NCBI GenBank assembly: GCA_965242855.1
Contig: OZ251509.1
Coordinates: 992,001 to 1,056,000, forward strand
Direction: 5' to 3'
Length of the DNA stretch: 64,000 bases
Origin: WTGU01 sp965242855
Lineage (GTDB): Bacteria; Pseudomonadota; Alphaproteobacteria; UBA828
The position numbers and the translations under genes are program-made. The notes beneath the pieces were generated by a model that saw nothing but the letters and a program-made list of their open reading frames with translations, ran no database searches and had not been told where the DNA came from. Every line of letters starts with the position of its first letter. Within the stretch, counting starts at the first letter, position 1. Below, in pieces: positions 47,458-56,632 of this stretch.

Positions 47458-49683
47458 TTATGTGAAGCCCTGCGGGTCGATGTCGATTCGGAGGCGCGCG
47501 CGGGCGTCGGGCTCGAGGTCCTTCAGCCAGCGCCGCAGATGCGGTTGAAGAGCCGTGGCGCGCCCGCATTTGAACAGGAGGCGGAAGCGGTAGCGGCCGC
47601 GGATCAGCCGCATCGGCGCGGGCGCCGGCCCGAGAACGCGAATGCCGGCCGCCGCTGCGTCGGCCCGCGCGCGCCGCGCGAGGGCGGCGGCGGCGGCCTC
47701 CGCGTCCGCCTCCTCCGGGGCGCTCGCGATGGCCGCGGCGAGGCGGCCGTAGGGCGGCAGGTCGTGGCACGCGCGGGCCGACGCCTCCTGCGCCATGAAT
47801 GCGTCCCGCCCGCCGGAGGCCAGGGCGGCGATCACCGGGTGCTCGGGCGCGTGGGTCTGGAGCAGCACCCGTCCCGGTCGCTCGCCGCGCCCGGCGCGCC
47901 CACCGACTTGGTGAAGCACTTGGTAGGTGCGCTCGGCCGCGCGCAGGTCGCCGCCGGCCAGCCCGAGATCGGCGTCGACGACTCCCACCAGCGTGAGTTG
48001 CGGGAAGTGATGCCCCTTGGCCACCATCTGGGTGCCGACCAGGATGTCGACCGCGCCGGCCGAAACGGCCTCGACCAGCGCCCGGATGCGGCTCGGCCCC
48101 TGCATCGTGTCGCTGGTCAGGATGGCCCAGCGGGCGCCGGGGAAGGCCACGCCGACCTCCTCGACGATCCGCTCGACGCCCGGGCCGCAGGCGGCGAAAT
48201 TCCCGGTCGCCGCGCAGTCCGGGCATGCCTGCGGTAGCGCGCGGCGATAGTCGCAGTGATGGCAGGCGAGGGCGCCCGCGAAGCGGTGCTCCACCAGCCA
48301 GGCGCTGCAATTCGGGCATTGGAGCCGGTGGCCGCAGGCGCGGCACAGCGTCAGCGGCGCATAGCCTCGGCGGTTGAGGTAAAGCAGCGCCTGCTCGCCG
48401 GCGCCCAGGGTCTCGTTCAGTGCCGCGCGCAACGCGGGCCCGAGCCAGGTGCCGGGCGCGGGAGGCGCCTTGCGCAGATCGACCGTCTCGACGGCGGGCA
48501 GCCGCGCGCCCCCGTGCCGCTCCGGCAGCCGCCGGCAGGCGTAGCGCCCCTTACGGGCGTTGACGACCGTCTCCAGGGACGGCGTGGCGGAGACCAGCAC
48601 CGCGGGGCAGCCCTCGAGGCGGGCGCGGACCACCGCCATGTCGCGGGCGTTATAGATCACGCCCTCCTCCTGCTTGAAGGCCGGGTCGTGCTCCTCGTCG
48701 ACCACGATCAGGCGGAGGGACTGGAAGGGCAGCCAGAGCGCCGAGCGCGCGCCGACCACGACCGTTGCCGCGCCCTGGGCGACCGCGCGCCAGGTCTCGC
48801 GCCGCCGGCGTTCGCCGATCTCGGAGTGCCACACCGCCGGTTCGGCGCCGAAGCGGTCGTGGAAACGCGCGAGCCACTGGGCGCCCAAGGCGATCTCGGG
48901 CAGCATCACCAGCGCCTGCCCGCCGGCGTCGAGCGCGGCGGCGATTGCCTCGAAATAGACCTCCGTCTTGCCGGCGCCGGTCACCCCGTCGAGCAGGGTG
49001 ACGCCGAAGGCGCCGCCCGCCACCTGGGCGCGGAGCACAGCCGCGGCGGTTTCCTGGGCCGCCGACAGGGCCGGGCCCGGACGGCCCGCATCCGGCCGGT
49101 CGAAGGCCGCGGCGTCGGGGATCGCGACCGCTTCGACCGCACCGAGCCCGGCCAGCGCGCGCACCACGCCGGCGCCGACGCCGGCCGCGCGCGCGATGTC
49201 GGGCGCGCTCCGCGGCCGGCCGTCCCCGAGCAGGGCGAGCACCCGGCGGCGTGCCTCGGTCATGCGTTCGGGCGCTCCTCGCCCGCGCCGCCAAGCGGTC
49301 CGCATGGGCGGCGGTGCCAGGGCGGCGGGGGCGCTCATCGCCAGGCGCAGCACCGACCCGCGCCGCGCCAGCGTGTAATCCGCGGTCCAGTCGACCAGAC
49401 GCCGCAGCGGCGCGGCCATCGGCGGCGCGTCCAGCACCGCCGCGACCGTCTTGAGCCGCGCGGCCGCGACGCCGCCCAGGCCGTCGCCCCAGACCACCCC
49501 CGTCGCTTCCCGTCCGCGGAAGGGCACCCGCACGAACCGGCCCGGCGCCGCCGCGACTCCTTCGGGGAGGGCGTAGTCGTAGGCGTCGTCCACCGGCAGC
49601 GGCAGCAGCACGGCGACGCGGGCGGAGGATGGAGGAGAGGGCGCCGCGTCGCGGTCCCGGGTCGTGATCGGTGGCGCGCGCAT
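47458..49683 (-). CDS. priA: Primosomal protein N' (replication restart helicase)
   Basis: PriA recognises stalled forks and reloads the replisome. The 741-residue product has an N-terminal DNA-binding domain, helicase Walker A GVTGAGKTE, the Walker B DEEH in LIVVDEEHDPAFKQEEG, and an inserted zinc domain with paired Cys motifs (CRACGHRLQCPNC, CHHC, CPDC). The ATG at 49683 (MRAPPITTRD) is chosen; the same frame extends upstream only as antisense to the aldolase gene. It is divergent from the aldolase. Confidence 0.95.
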   Translation of the reverse strand: MRAPPITTRDRDAAPSPPSSARVAVLLPLPVDDAYDYALPEGVAAAPGRFVRVPFRGREATGVVWGDGLGGVAAARLKTVAAVLDAPPMAAPLRRLVDWTADYTLARRGSVLRLAMSAPAALAPPPMRTAWRRGRGAPERMTEARRRVLALLGDGRPRSAPDIARAAGVGAGVVRALAGLGAVEAVAIPDAAAFDRPDAGRPGPALSAAQETAAAVLRAQVAGGAFGVTLLDGVTGAGKTEVYFEAIAAALDAGGQALVMLPEIALGAQWLARFHDRFGAEPAVWHSEIGERRRRETWRAVAQGAATVVVGARSALWLPFQSLRLIVVDEEHDPAFKQEEGVIYNARDMAVVRARLEGCPAVLVSATPSLETVVNARKGRYACRRLPERHGGARLPAVETVDLRKAPPAPGTWLGPALRAALNETLGAGEQALLYLNRRGYAPLTLCRACGHRLQCPNCSAWLVEHRFAGALACHHCDYRRALPQACPDCAATGNFAACGPGVERIVEEVGVAFPGARWAILTSDTMQGPSRIRALVEAVSAGAVDILVGTQMVAKGHHFPQLTLVGVVDADLGLAGGDLRAAERTYQVLHQVGGRAGRGERPGRVLLQTHAPEHPVIAALASGGRDAFMAQEASARACHDLPPYGRLAAAIASAPEEADAEAAAAALARRARADAAAAGIRVLGPAPAPMRLIRGRYRFRLLFKCGRATALQPHLRRWLKDLEPDARARLRIDIDPQGFT

Positions 49684-49776
49684 CGCGGCATCGTAGCCCC
49701 CGGCCGCCCCGCGTCGATATGCCCACGCGGAATCCGGCTTCACAAGCGCCGCGATCGGGACTAAGGAGGCGGCGCG

Positions 49777-50439
49777 ATGAAGTTCTTCGTGGACAGCGCG
49801 GACCTCGACGAAATCCGCGATCTCGCGGCGACCGGCCTTCTCGACGGGGTGACCACCAACCCCTCGCTGATCGCCAGGAGCGGCGTCGCCCTCTTCGACG
49901 TGATCCGGCGCATCTGCGATCTCGTGCCCGGCCCGGTGAGCGCCGAGGTCACCGCGACCGACACCGAGACGATGCTGGCCGAGGGGCGCAAGCTCGCCGC
50001 GCTCGCCCCCAACGTGGCGGTCAAGGTGCCGCTCACCTGGGACGGCCTCAAGGCGTGCCGCGCGCTCGCCCAGGGCGGCGTCAGGGTCAACGTCACCCTT
50101 TGCTTCTCCGCCGCCCAGGCGCTGCTGGCGGCGAAGGCGGGCGCGGCCTTCGTCTCGCCCTTCGTCGGCCGGCTCGACGACGTGGGGCAGGACGGGATGG
50201 GCCTGATCCGGGATATCGCCGCCATCTACCGTGCCTATCCCGATTCGCTTGACACCGAGATCCTGGTCGCCTCGATCCGCCACCCGATCCACGTCGTGGA
50301 AGCCGCGAAGATCGGCGCGGACGTGGCGACGGTGCCGCCCGCGGTGCTGCGCCGGCTCGCGCGCCATCCGCTCACCGACAAGGGACTCGCGGCCTTCCTC
50401 GCCGACTGGGGGAAGACCGGGCAGTCGATCCTCTCGTGA
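49777..50439 (+). CDS. fsa: Transaldolase / fructose-6-phosphate aldolase family
   Basis: The 220-residue product is a short-form transaldolase. It begins MKFFVDSADLDEIR, has GVTTNPSLIAR and the Schiff-base Lys83 in NVAVKVPLT. Short-form members are either transaldolases of the pentose phosphate pathway or fructose-6-phosphate aldolases, and sequence alone does not settle which. The start is firm: AAGGAGG lies 8 bp upstream. priA-fsa-xerC is a common alphaproteobacterial grouping. Confidence 0.92.
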   Translation: MKFFVDSADLDEIRDLAATGLLDGVTTNPSLIARSGVALFDVIRRICDLVPGPVSAEVTATDTETMLAEGRKLAALAPNVAVKVPLTWDGLKACRALAQGGVRVNVTLCFSAAQALLAAKAGAAFVSPFVGRLDDVGQDGMGLIRDIAAIYRAYPDSLDTEILVASIRHPIHVVEAAKIGADVATVPPAVLRRLARHPLTDKGLAAFLADWGKTGQSILS

Positions 50440-50449
50440 CGGCCCTCCC

Positions 50450-51409
50450 ATGACCACGACGCTGGGCGCGCCGGTCGCCGCCGACCTCGAACGGGCGGCC
50501 GGGACTTGGCTCGCGCGCCTGGCCCACGAGCGGCGGCGCTCCGCCCACACGATTGCCGCCTATCGCCGCGACCTCGCGGATTTCCTGGGCTTCCTGGCGG
50601 AGCACCAGGGCGGGCCCGCCGATCTCGCGGCGTTGGGCGCGCTCGCCGTCCGCGATTTTCGCGCCTGGCTCGCCTGGCGCGCCGCCGGCGGGCGGGCCAA
50701 GACCTCGACCGCCCGCGCGCTCTCGGTCGTCCGCGTCTTCTTCCGCCACCTCGAGCGCGAGGGGCTGCCCGCCTCGCCGGCGCTCGCGCTGGTGCGCGGG
50801 CCGCGCACGCCGCGCGGCGTGCCCCGGCCGCTGAGCGAGGGCCAGGCGAAGGCGGTGGTCGCGACGGCGGAGGGCGGCGCCGCGCCGGCGGATTGGATCG
50901 TCCGGCGCGACGGCGCGGTTCTCATGCTCCTCTACGGCTGCGGCCTGCGCATCGGCGAGGCGCTCGGGCTCGACCGCGCCGACGCGCCGGCGGCGGACGG
51001 CGCGCTTCACAGCCTGTCGATCACCGGCAAGGGCGGGAAGCAGCGAATCGTGCCGGTGCTGCCGGTGGTGGCGCAGGCGATCGCCGACTATCTGGCGGCC
51101 TGCCCGCACGATTTCGGCGCGGGCGATCCGCTCTTCGTCGGCGCCCGCGGCGGGCGGCTGCAACCCCGCCTCGTGCAACAGGCCATGGCCCGCTTGCGCG
51201 GCGCGCTCGGCCTGCCCTCTTCGGCGACTCCGCATGCACTCCGCCACAGCTTCGCGACCCACCTGCTGGCGAGCGGCGGCGACCTGCGCACGATCCAGGA
51301 GCTGCTCGGCCACGCCAGCCTTTCGACCACGCAGCGCTACACCGAGGTGGATGAAGCCGCCCTCCTCGCCGCCTACGCCGCCGCCCACCCCCGCGCCGCG
51401 GCGCGCTGA
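50450..51409 (+). CDS. xerC: Tyrosine recombinase XerC
   Basis: XerC with XerD resolves chromosome dimers at dif. The 319-residue product has an N-terminal SAM-like core-binding domain (ahead of about residue 110) and the catalytic set: Arg in GCGLRIGEALGL, Lys in ITGKGGKQR, His-x-x-Arg in PHALRHSFATHL, His in LLGHASLSTTQ and Tyr in RYTEVDE. The C-terminus is short, and no att or integrase neighbours are seen, so a housekeeping role is preferred. It starts 10 bp after fsa. Confidence 0.93.
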   Translation: MTTTLGAPVAADLERAAGTWLARLAHERRRSAHTIAAYRRDLADFLGFLAEHQGGPADLAALGALAVRDFRAWLAWRAAGGRAKTSTARALSVVRVFFRHLEREGLPASPALALVRGPRTPRGVPRPLSEGQAKAVVATAEGGAAPADWIVRRDGAVLMLLYGCGLRIGEALGLDRADAPAADGALHSLSITGKGGKQRIVPVLPVVAQAIADYLAACPHDFGAGDPLFVGARGGRLQPRLVQQAMARLRGALGLPSSATPHALRHSFATHLLASGGDLRTIQELLGHASLSTTQRYTEVDEAALLAAYAAAHPRAAAR

Positions 51410-51465
51410 TATGGCGGGGAGGCCCGGGCGCTGTGGCGCTGTCTGTGCACCGTGGGAGCAACACC

Positions 51466-51848
51466 ATGGCCAAAGGCACTGATGATCCAATCTGCTTGCT
51501 TGCCTTTATCCTGATTTCCGGCGCCCTGGCGTTGCCGGCGCCTCCCGTTCACGCCGACGCGGCGGACGATCTGTTCGAGGCGGCGGTTGTCGGAACCGCT
51601 TCCGAAGTGAAGGCCGCCCTTTCCGCCGGCGCGGACCCCGGCGCGCGCGCCGAAAAGGGCGCAACGCCGCTCCACTTGGCGGCGGAGCGCAATTCCAACT
51701 CTTCCGTGATAGCGGCATTGATCGAAGGCGGTGCGGACCCCGCCGCCCGCGATGATGCCGGCAAGGTTCCCTTCGACTACGCGAAGGACAAGAAGCCTTG
51801 AAGGGAACCGAAGCCTACTGGCTGTTGAACGAAGCTCGGTTCGAGTAG
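51466..51848 (+). pseudogene. Ankyrin-repeat secreted protein with C-terminal frameshift
   Basis: The ATG at 51466 follows GGGAG. It encodes a signal peptide (MAKGTDDPICLLAFILISGA, cleavage near PVHA), then two ankyrin repeats (DDLFEAAVVGTASEVKAALS; GATPLHLAAERNSNSSVIAA) and a third beginning GADPAARDDAGK. The frame stops at 51801 after DKKP. Shifting by one base at the AAGAAGCC run near 51790-51796 continues as LKGTEAYWLLNEARFE and stops at 51848, the tail expected of the family. A single-base deletion is the simplest reading; the 112-residue product may still be made. Confidence 0.65.
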
Positions 51849-51953
51849 GCCGGGGCGGGTGGTGGCCATGGGCGATGATGGCGATTGGATGCGGCGGCCT
51901 GAGCGGGCGCCGGAAGACACGGGCGCGGCGCGCACGGAATGGGAGCGGCGGCG

Positions 51954-52217
51954 CTACCCCAATGCCTGCAGCAAGCCGATAGCGACGCCGGCGACGGCGA
52001 TCATGATACCGACGAGGGCGGCGCCCAAGGCCAGCAACGCGCGGTAGAACCGGGCTTCGAGGCCGGCGATGTCGGCCTTGGTCGCAAGGTCTCCACGGGC
52101 GGCGCGGACAGCTTCAGCTTGGGCTTCGGCAATCGCTTCGGCCTGGGCGCCGGCGATGCCGGCCGCCTTGAGCCGTCGGGCCGTGGCAAGCGTATCGAAC
52201 GTGGCCGTGTCTGCCAT
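51954..52217 (-). CDS. DUF1640-like coiled-coil membrane protein
   Basis: An 87-residue protein beginning MADTATFDTLATARRLKAAG. It has a heptad-rich middle ending DLATKADIAGLEARF and a C-terminal transmembrane helix (ALLALGAALVGIMIAVAGVA). This is the layout of DUF1640 (CCDC90-like) proteins, small coiled-coil membrane proteins widespread in alphaproteobacteria; role unknown. The start at 52217 matches the family's FDTL opening. Confidence 0.8.
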   Translation of the reverse strand: MADTATFDTLATARRLKAAGIAGAQAEAIAEAQAEAVRAARGDLATKADIAGLEARFYRALLALGAALVGIMIAVAGVAIGLLQALG

Positions 52218-52369
52218 GCCGCAATCGTGACGGCGGCGGCGGTGGCGCGCAAGACCATGAGGGCGGCGGCGGGTGCCACGCCGCCCTCCCGGCGTTCCCG
52301 CAACGCCGCGCGCCGCAGGCCCGCTCCGCCCGCGTTCAAAACCGGCGGGGCGGGTTCGGGACGCGCGGG

Positions 52370-53158
52370 CTAGCGCCCCGTGAACCGGGGAGGCCGCTTC
52401 TCCATGAAGGCGGTGCGGCCCTCGGCGTAGTCGGCGCTCGTGAAGCAGGCGGTCACGAGGGAGTCGCAGAGCGCGGCGTCGACCCCGGCGGCGCCGCTTC
52501 GCGACAGTTCGGCGATCATGCGCTTGCTCGCGCGCATCGAAAGCGGCGCGTTGCCGGCGACGGCCGCGCAATATTCCGCGACCGTGTCGGCGAGCGCGGC
52601 ATCGGGGACGCTGCGGTTGACGAGGCCGATGCGGGCCGCCTCGTCCGCCGTGAAGCGGCGCGCGGTGAGGAGGATTTCCCTGGCGAAGGCGGGGCCCACG
52701 AGGTCCACCAGCATCTTGAGCGAGCCGACGCGGTAGCCGACGCCGAGCCGGGCCGCGGGGATGGCGAAGCACGCGCCCGCGCCGGCGATTCGCATGTCGC
52801 AGGCGATGGCGAGGCCGAGGCCGCCGCCCATACAATAGCCCCGGATCATGGCGAGCGTCGGCCTGTCCGCCGCGCGCAGCCGTTCGGTGGCGCCTTCGGC
52901 GAGCCTGTCGTAGGCCGCGACGTCCGCTTCGTCGGCGCGCCGCGCCGCGAATTCCGAGATGTCCGCGCCGGAGACGAAGGCCTTCCCGCCCGCGCCCCTG
53001 AGCACGATCACGCGCACCGCCGGATCGGCCTCCAGCCGGTCGAGCGCCTCCGGCAGGGCGCGCCACATCGCCACCGTGAGGGCGTTGCGCTTCGCCGGGT
53101 TGTTGAAGGTGATCCAGCCGACGGCGCCGGCGGTCTCGACGAGCAATTGGTCGGTCAT
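52370..53158 (-). CDS. Enoyl-CoA hydratase/isomerase (crotonase) family protein lacking canonical glutamates
   Basis: The 262-residue product has the crotonase fold, with the oxyanion-hole blocks KAFVSGADISEFA and IRGYCMGGGLGLAIACDMR. At the two positions where hydratases have catalytic Glu (GGG-x-EL and F-x-x-PE), it has GGGLGLA and FAIPAARLGVGY. Plain hydration is therefore doubtful. It is the last gene of the minus-strand prpB-like/CaiB operon, 16 bp after the CoA-transferase. Another crotonase-type reaction on an acyl-CoA made by that enzyme is likely. Confidence 0.86.
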   Translation of the reverse strand: MTDQLLVETAGAVGWITFNNPAKRNALTVAMWRALPEALDRLEADPAVRVIVLRGAGGKAFVSGADISEFAARRADEADVAAYDRLAEGATERLRAADRPTLAMIRGYCMGGGLGLAIACDMRIAGAGACFAIPAARLGVGYRVGSLKMLVDLVGPAFAREILLTARRFTADEAARIGLVNRSVPDAALADTVAEYCAAVAGNAPLSMRASKRMIAELSRSGAAGVDAALCDSLVTACFTSADYAEGRTAFMEKRPPRFTGR

Positions 53159-53174
53159 CGCGCTCTCGTCGCGG

Positions 53175-54365
53175 TTACACGACGCCCCGCTCCCGCATGG
53201 AATCGATCTGCGCGGCGTTGTAGCCCAGCGCGCGCAGGATTTCATCGGTATGGGCGCCGAGTTCCGGCGTGGCCGCGCGGACGGCGAACGGCGTGCGGTC
53301 GAGCCGCACCGCCTGGGAGACGACGCGCGTGGCGCCCAGGAGCGGATGATCGACCGGCGCGGCCATGCCGAGATGGCGCACCTGCGGATCGTCGAACATC
53401 GCGTCGATGGCGTAGATCGGCCCGCAGGGCACGCCCGCTTCGTTCAAGGCCCGGACCCACTCGGCGCTCGTCCGGGTGCGGGTGCGCGCGGCGATGCGCG
53501 CGTTGAGCGCCGCGCGGTTCGCGGAGCGGGCGTCGCCGGTCGCGAAGCGCGGGTCGCGGATCAGGTCCGGCGCGCCGATGGCGCGGCAAAGGCGTTCGTA
53601 GATCGCGCCGCCGGAGGTCGCGATGTTGATGTGGCCGTCGGCGGTTTCGAACACGCCGGTCGGGATGCTCGTCGGATGATCGTTGCCGGCTTGCCCGGGC
53701 GCCGCGCCCTCGAACAGGTAGCGCGCGGCCTGGAAGTCGAGCTGGGCGATCATCGCCTCGAGCAGGGACGAGCGGACCCATTGCCCTTCCCCCGAGCGCT
53801 CGCGTTCGAGCAGCGCGACGAGGATGCCGAGCGCCGTATAGAGGCCGGCGCTCAGGTCGGCGATGGGGATTCCGGCGCGCATCGGCCCGCCGCCCGGCGC
53901 GCCGGTGATCGACATCAGCCCGCCCATGCCCTGGGCGATCTGATCGAAGCCCGGGCGGTGCGCATAGGGGCCGTCCTGGCCGAAGCCGGACAGGCTGGCA
54001 TAGACGAGGCGGGGGTTGAGGGCGCGCAAGGTCTCGTGGTCGATGCCGAGGCGGTGTTTCACGTCCGGCCGGTAGTTCTCGATCACGACGTCGGCGCGCC
54101 CGGCCAGGCGCTTGAAGACGGCGAGTCCTTCCGGGGCCTTGAGGTTCAGGGTGAGGCTCCGCTTGTTGCGGTGCAGATTCTGGAAGTCGGGGCCGTGCCG
54201 GCCCTTGATCGGGTCCGCTTCTGCCGCCGCCGAAGGCATCTCGATCTTGATCACGTCCGCGCCCCAGTCCGCGAGCTGGCGGGCGGCGGTCGGGCCGGCG
54301 CGGTAGCGCGTGAGGTCGAGCACCATGAAGGGCGCGAGCGCGCCGCCGGTCGCGCCATCGGTCAT
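53175..54365 (-). CDS. CaiB/BaiF family CoA-transferase
   Basis: Class III CoA-transferases move CoA between carboxylic acids through an aspartyl intermediate. The 396-residue product has the family N-terminus VLDLTRYRAGPTAARQLADWGADVIKIE, VVIENYRPDVKHRLGID, and GFDQIAQGMGGLMSITG. The ATG at 54365 overlaps the lyase stop by 4 bp, so the three genes are translationally coupled. The donor and acceptor are unknown. Confidence 0.92.
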   Translation of the reverse strand: MTDGATGGALAPFMVLDLTRYRAGPTAARQLADWGADVIKIEMPSAAAEADPIKGRHGPDFQNLHRNKRSLTLNLKAPEGLAVFKRLAGRADVVIENYRPDVKHRLGIDHETLRALNPRLVYASLSGFGQDGPYAHRPGFDQIAQGMGGLMSITGAPGGGPMRAGIPIADLSAGLYTALGILVALLERERSGEGQWVRSSLLEAMIAQLDFQAARYLFEGAAPGQAGNDHPTSIPTGVFETADGHINIATSGGAIYERLCRAIGAPDLIRDPRFATGDARSANRAALNARIAARTRTRTSAEWVRALNEAGVPCGPIYAIDAMFDDPQVRHLGMAAPVDHPLLGATRVVSQAVRLDRTPFAVRAATPELGAHTDEILRALGYNAAQIDSMRERGVV

Positions 54366-55309
54366 CGTCGCCGTCCCGCCGCTTCGTCCGTCGCCGCGCC
54401 CACGGCCGTCTCCTCCGGTTCCGCCGCGAAATCCCGGATCGTGGTGTCGAAGCGCCCGTAGCCTGCGTAGTCGACGATCTCGTAGAGCCTCGCGCGGGTC
54501 ATCATGCGCGGCACCAGGGCGGCCTGATCGTCGTGCTCGGCGAGATGAGCCAAGCCGTCCTCGACCGCCTTCATGGCCAGGCGGAAGGTCGTGACGGGGT
54601 AGATCACGAGATTGTAGCCCAGCGCCGCGAGCGTCCGGCGGGAGAGCAGGGGCGACTTGCCGAACTCGGTCATGTTGGCCATCAGCGGCGCATCGATGGC
54701 CGCGCGAAACGCCTCGAACTCGCGGACGCAGCGGAGCGCTTCGGGGAAGATCATGGCGGCGCCGGCGTCGACATAGGCCTTCGCCCGGTCGATCGCCGAA
54801 GCGAGCCCCTCGGGGCCGCGGGCGTCGGTGCGGGCGATGAGCAGGAAGTCGGGGTCGCGTTGCGCCTCGCGGGCGGCGCGGACGCGGCGGACCATCTCGG
54901 CCACCGGCGCCACGGTCTTGCGGTCCAGATGGCCGCAGCGCTTGGGGGTCTCCTGGTCCTCCAGCTGGCAGCCGGAGAGGCCGGCCTCCTCGAGCAGCGC
55001 GACCGTGCGGGCGGCGTTCAGCGGCCCGCCGAAGCCGGTGTCGACGTCCACGATGGCGGGGAGGGCGCAGGCCCACGCGATCGCCCGGGCGCGGTCCACG
55101 ACCTCGCCTTGCGCGGTGAGGCCGATGTCCGGCAGGCCCAGGTCGCCGGCGAGCGCGGCGCCGGAAACGTAAATTCCGTCGAACCCCCGGCGTTCGATCA
55201 TCCGCGCCACGACCGGCGCGAAGGCGCCGGGAAAGCGCAGCAGGCCGCCGCCCTCGAGCCCGGCGCGCAGCGCCCGGCGGCGTTCGCCCGCGGTGGCGGC
55301 CGCGATCAT
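54362..55309 (-). CDS. Isocitrate lyase / methylisocitrate lyase family protein
   Basis: The 315-residue product belongs to the ICL/PEP mutase superfamily. It has DVDTGFGGPLN, the catalytic signature PKRCGHLDRK with active-site Cys, and LLIARTDARG. This is the PrpB-type signature, so cleavage of 2-methylisocitrate or a related 2-hydroxy tricarboxylate is plausible. No prpC is adjacent; pairing with a CoA-transferase and a crotonase suggests a variant pathway. The ATG at 55309 is chosen; the frame extends 30 codons upstream without conservation. Confidence 0.88.
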   Translation of the reverse strand: MIAAATAGERRRALRAGLEGGGLLRFPGAFAPVVARMIERRGFDGIYVSGAALAGDLGLPDIGLTAQGEVVDRARAIAWACALPAIVDVDTGFGGPLNAARTVALLEEAGLSGCQLEDQETPKRCGHLDRKTVAPVAEMVRRVRAAREAQRDPDFLLIARTDARGPEGLASAIDRAKAYVDAGAAMIFPEALRCVREFEAFRAAIDAPLMANMTEFGKSPLLSRRTLAALGYNLVIYPVTTFRLAMKAVEDGLAHLAEHDDQAALVPRMMTRARLYEIVDYAGYGRFDTTIRDFAAEPEETAVGAATDEAAGRRR

Positions 55310-55431
55310 GCCCGGCGATTCCCGGCGTGCCGGCAGGGCGCGAGTTGATGTATAACGCCTTGGAAGCGCCCGGCGCCGGGCGCTGCGTCCGTGGCCCATC
55401 GCGCGGCGGTGGGGCGGCAGGGAGGAGAGCG

Positions 55432-56535
55432 ATGAAGCTGGGCTTGTTCATGATGCCGATCCACCATCCCAGGCGGGACTACCACGAGACCTTGATGGAG
55501 GACATCGACGCGATCGTCCATGCCGACCGGCTCGGCTTCTCGGAAGCCTGGGTGGGCGAGCACTATTCCTCGGCCTCCGAGCAGATCACCTCGCCGCTGC
55601 TCTTCCTCGCCCACGTGCTGCCGCGCACCGAGCGGATCGTCTGCGGCACCGGCGTGATCTGCCTGCCGCAGTACCACCCGGCGGTCACGGCGGGCCAGAT
55701 CGCGATGTTCGATCATCTGGCGAAGGGGCGCTACATCATGGGCGTGGGCCCCGGCGGCCTGCCGCCGGACTTCGAGATATTCGGAGTCATGGAGTCGGAC
55801 CGCAACGCCATGATGGTCGAGGCGATCGACATCATGCTCGAGCTCTGGGAGAAGGACCCTCCCTACGACATCCAGGGCGAACACTGGCAGCTCTCCCTCA
55901 AGGACTGGGTCTACGAGGATATCGGGCTCGGGCATATGGCCAAGCCCTATCAGAAGCCCCATCCGCCCATCGCGATCTCGGCCATGAGCCCGTTCTCGGG
56001 TTCGATCAAGTTCGCGGGTTCGCGCGGTTACATCCCGATCTCGGCCAACTTCATCGGCAACTGGTCGGTCGCGTCGCACTGGCAGGTGTACGCGGAGGCG
56101 GCGGCCAAGGCCGGCCATCCGACGGACCCGGAGATCTGGCGCGTCGCCCGCAACGTCCATGTCGATGAGACGGATGCCGCCGCCGAGGCTTTCGCCAAGG
56201 AGCCGGGAAACAGCACCGACGCCTATTTCGACTATCTCTTCAAGATCTTCGAGCGCGCCGACATGAAAGGCCCGTTCGTCGTCGAGCGGGGGGACGACCC
56301 GGCGCGCCTCACCCACGAGGCGCTGCGCGACAACTACACGATCTTCGGCGGCCCCGACACGGTGGTCGAGAAGATCCTGGCGCTGCGCGAGGAGGTCGGC
56401 CATTTCGGCACGCTGATGCTCACCGCCCAGGACTGGACGGACAAGGAGCGGATGAAGCGCTCCATGGCGCTGCTGGCCGAGGAGGTCATGCCCCGGGTGA
56501 ACGCCGCGCTCGGCACCCGCGCCGCCGCGGAGTAG
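55432..56535 (+). CDS. LLM class flavin-dependent oxidoreductase (luciferase-like)
   Basis: The 367-residue TIM-barrel protein begins MKLGLFMMPIHHPRRDYHET and shows SEAWVGEHYSS, CLPQYHPAV and GRYIMGVGPGGLPPDF, as in bacterial-luciferase-type monooxygenases that use FMNH2 or F420. GGGAGGAGAGCG precedes the ATG at 55432. It is divergent from the prpB-like operon and probably participates in the same unknown catabolic route with the SDR downstream. Substrate cannot be read. Confidence 0.9.
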   Translation: MKLGLFMMPIHHPRRDYHETLMEDIDAIVHADRLGFSEAWVGEHYSSASEQITSPLLFLAHVLPRTERIVCGTGVICLPQYHPAVTAGQIAMFDHLAKGRYIMGVGPGGLPPDFEIFGVMESDRNAMMVEAIDIMLELWEKDPPYDIQGEHWQLSLKDWVYEDIGLGHMAKPYQKPHPPIAISAMSPFSGSIKFAGSRGYIPISANFIGNWSVASHWQVYAEAAAKAGHPTDPEIWRVARNVHVDETDAAAEAFAKEPGNSTDAYFDYLFKIFERADMKGPFVVERGDDPARLTHEALRDNYTIFGGPDTVVEKILALREEVGHFGTLMLTAQDWTDKERMKRSMALLAEEVMPRVNAALGTRAAAE

Positions 56536-56600
56536 GGCGCGGCCCGCAGCGCCGGTCGCGGCGGGAAGGCGGGCGTCGCGCATCGCTCGCGCAGGCGAGC

Positions 56601-56632
56601 GCGCGACGAGCATGACGCGCGACGAGCATGAC
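56601..56632. repeat. Perfect 16-bp tandem repeat at the SDR start
   Basis: GCGCGACGAGCATGAC occurs twice head to tail (56601-56616 and 56617-56632). Each copy contains an ATG; the two are out of frame with each other, which complicates start assignment for the SDR gene. Confidence 0.85.

Noticed and set aside
49684..50550. N-terminal extension of priA into the aldolase region
   Set aside because: The extension is antisense to the well-supported fsa gene and adds no conserved residues; the ATG at 49683 gives the family N-terminus.
50450..51409. xerC as an integrase of a mobile element
   Set aside because: Gene order priA-fsa-xerC and domain layout fit the housekeeping recombinase; no attachment repeats or cargo genes are adjacent.
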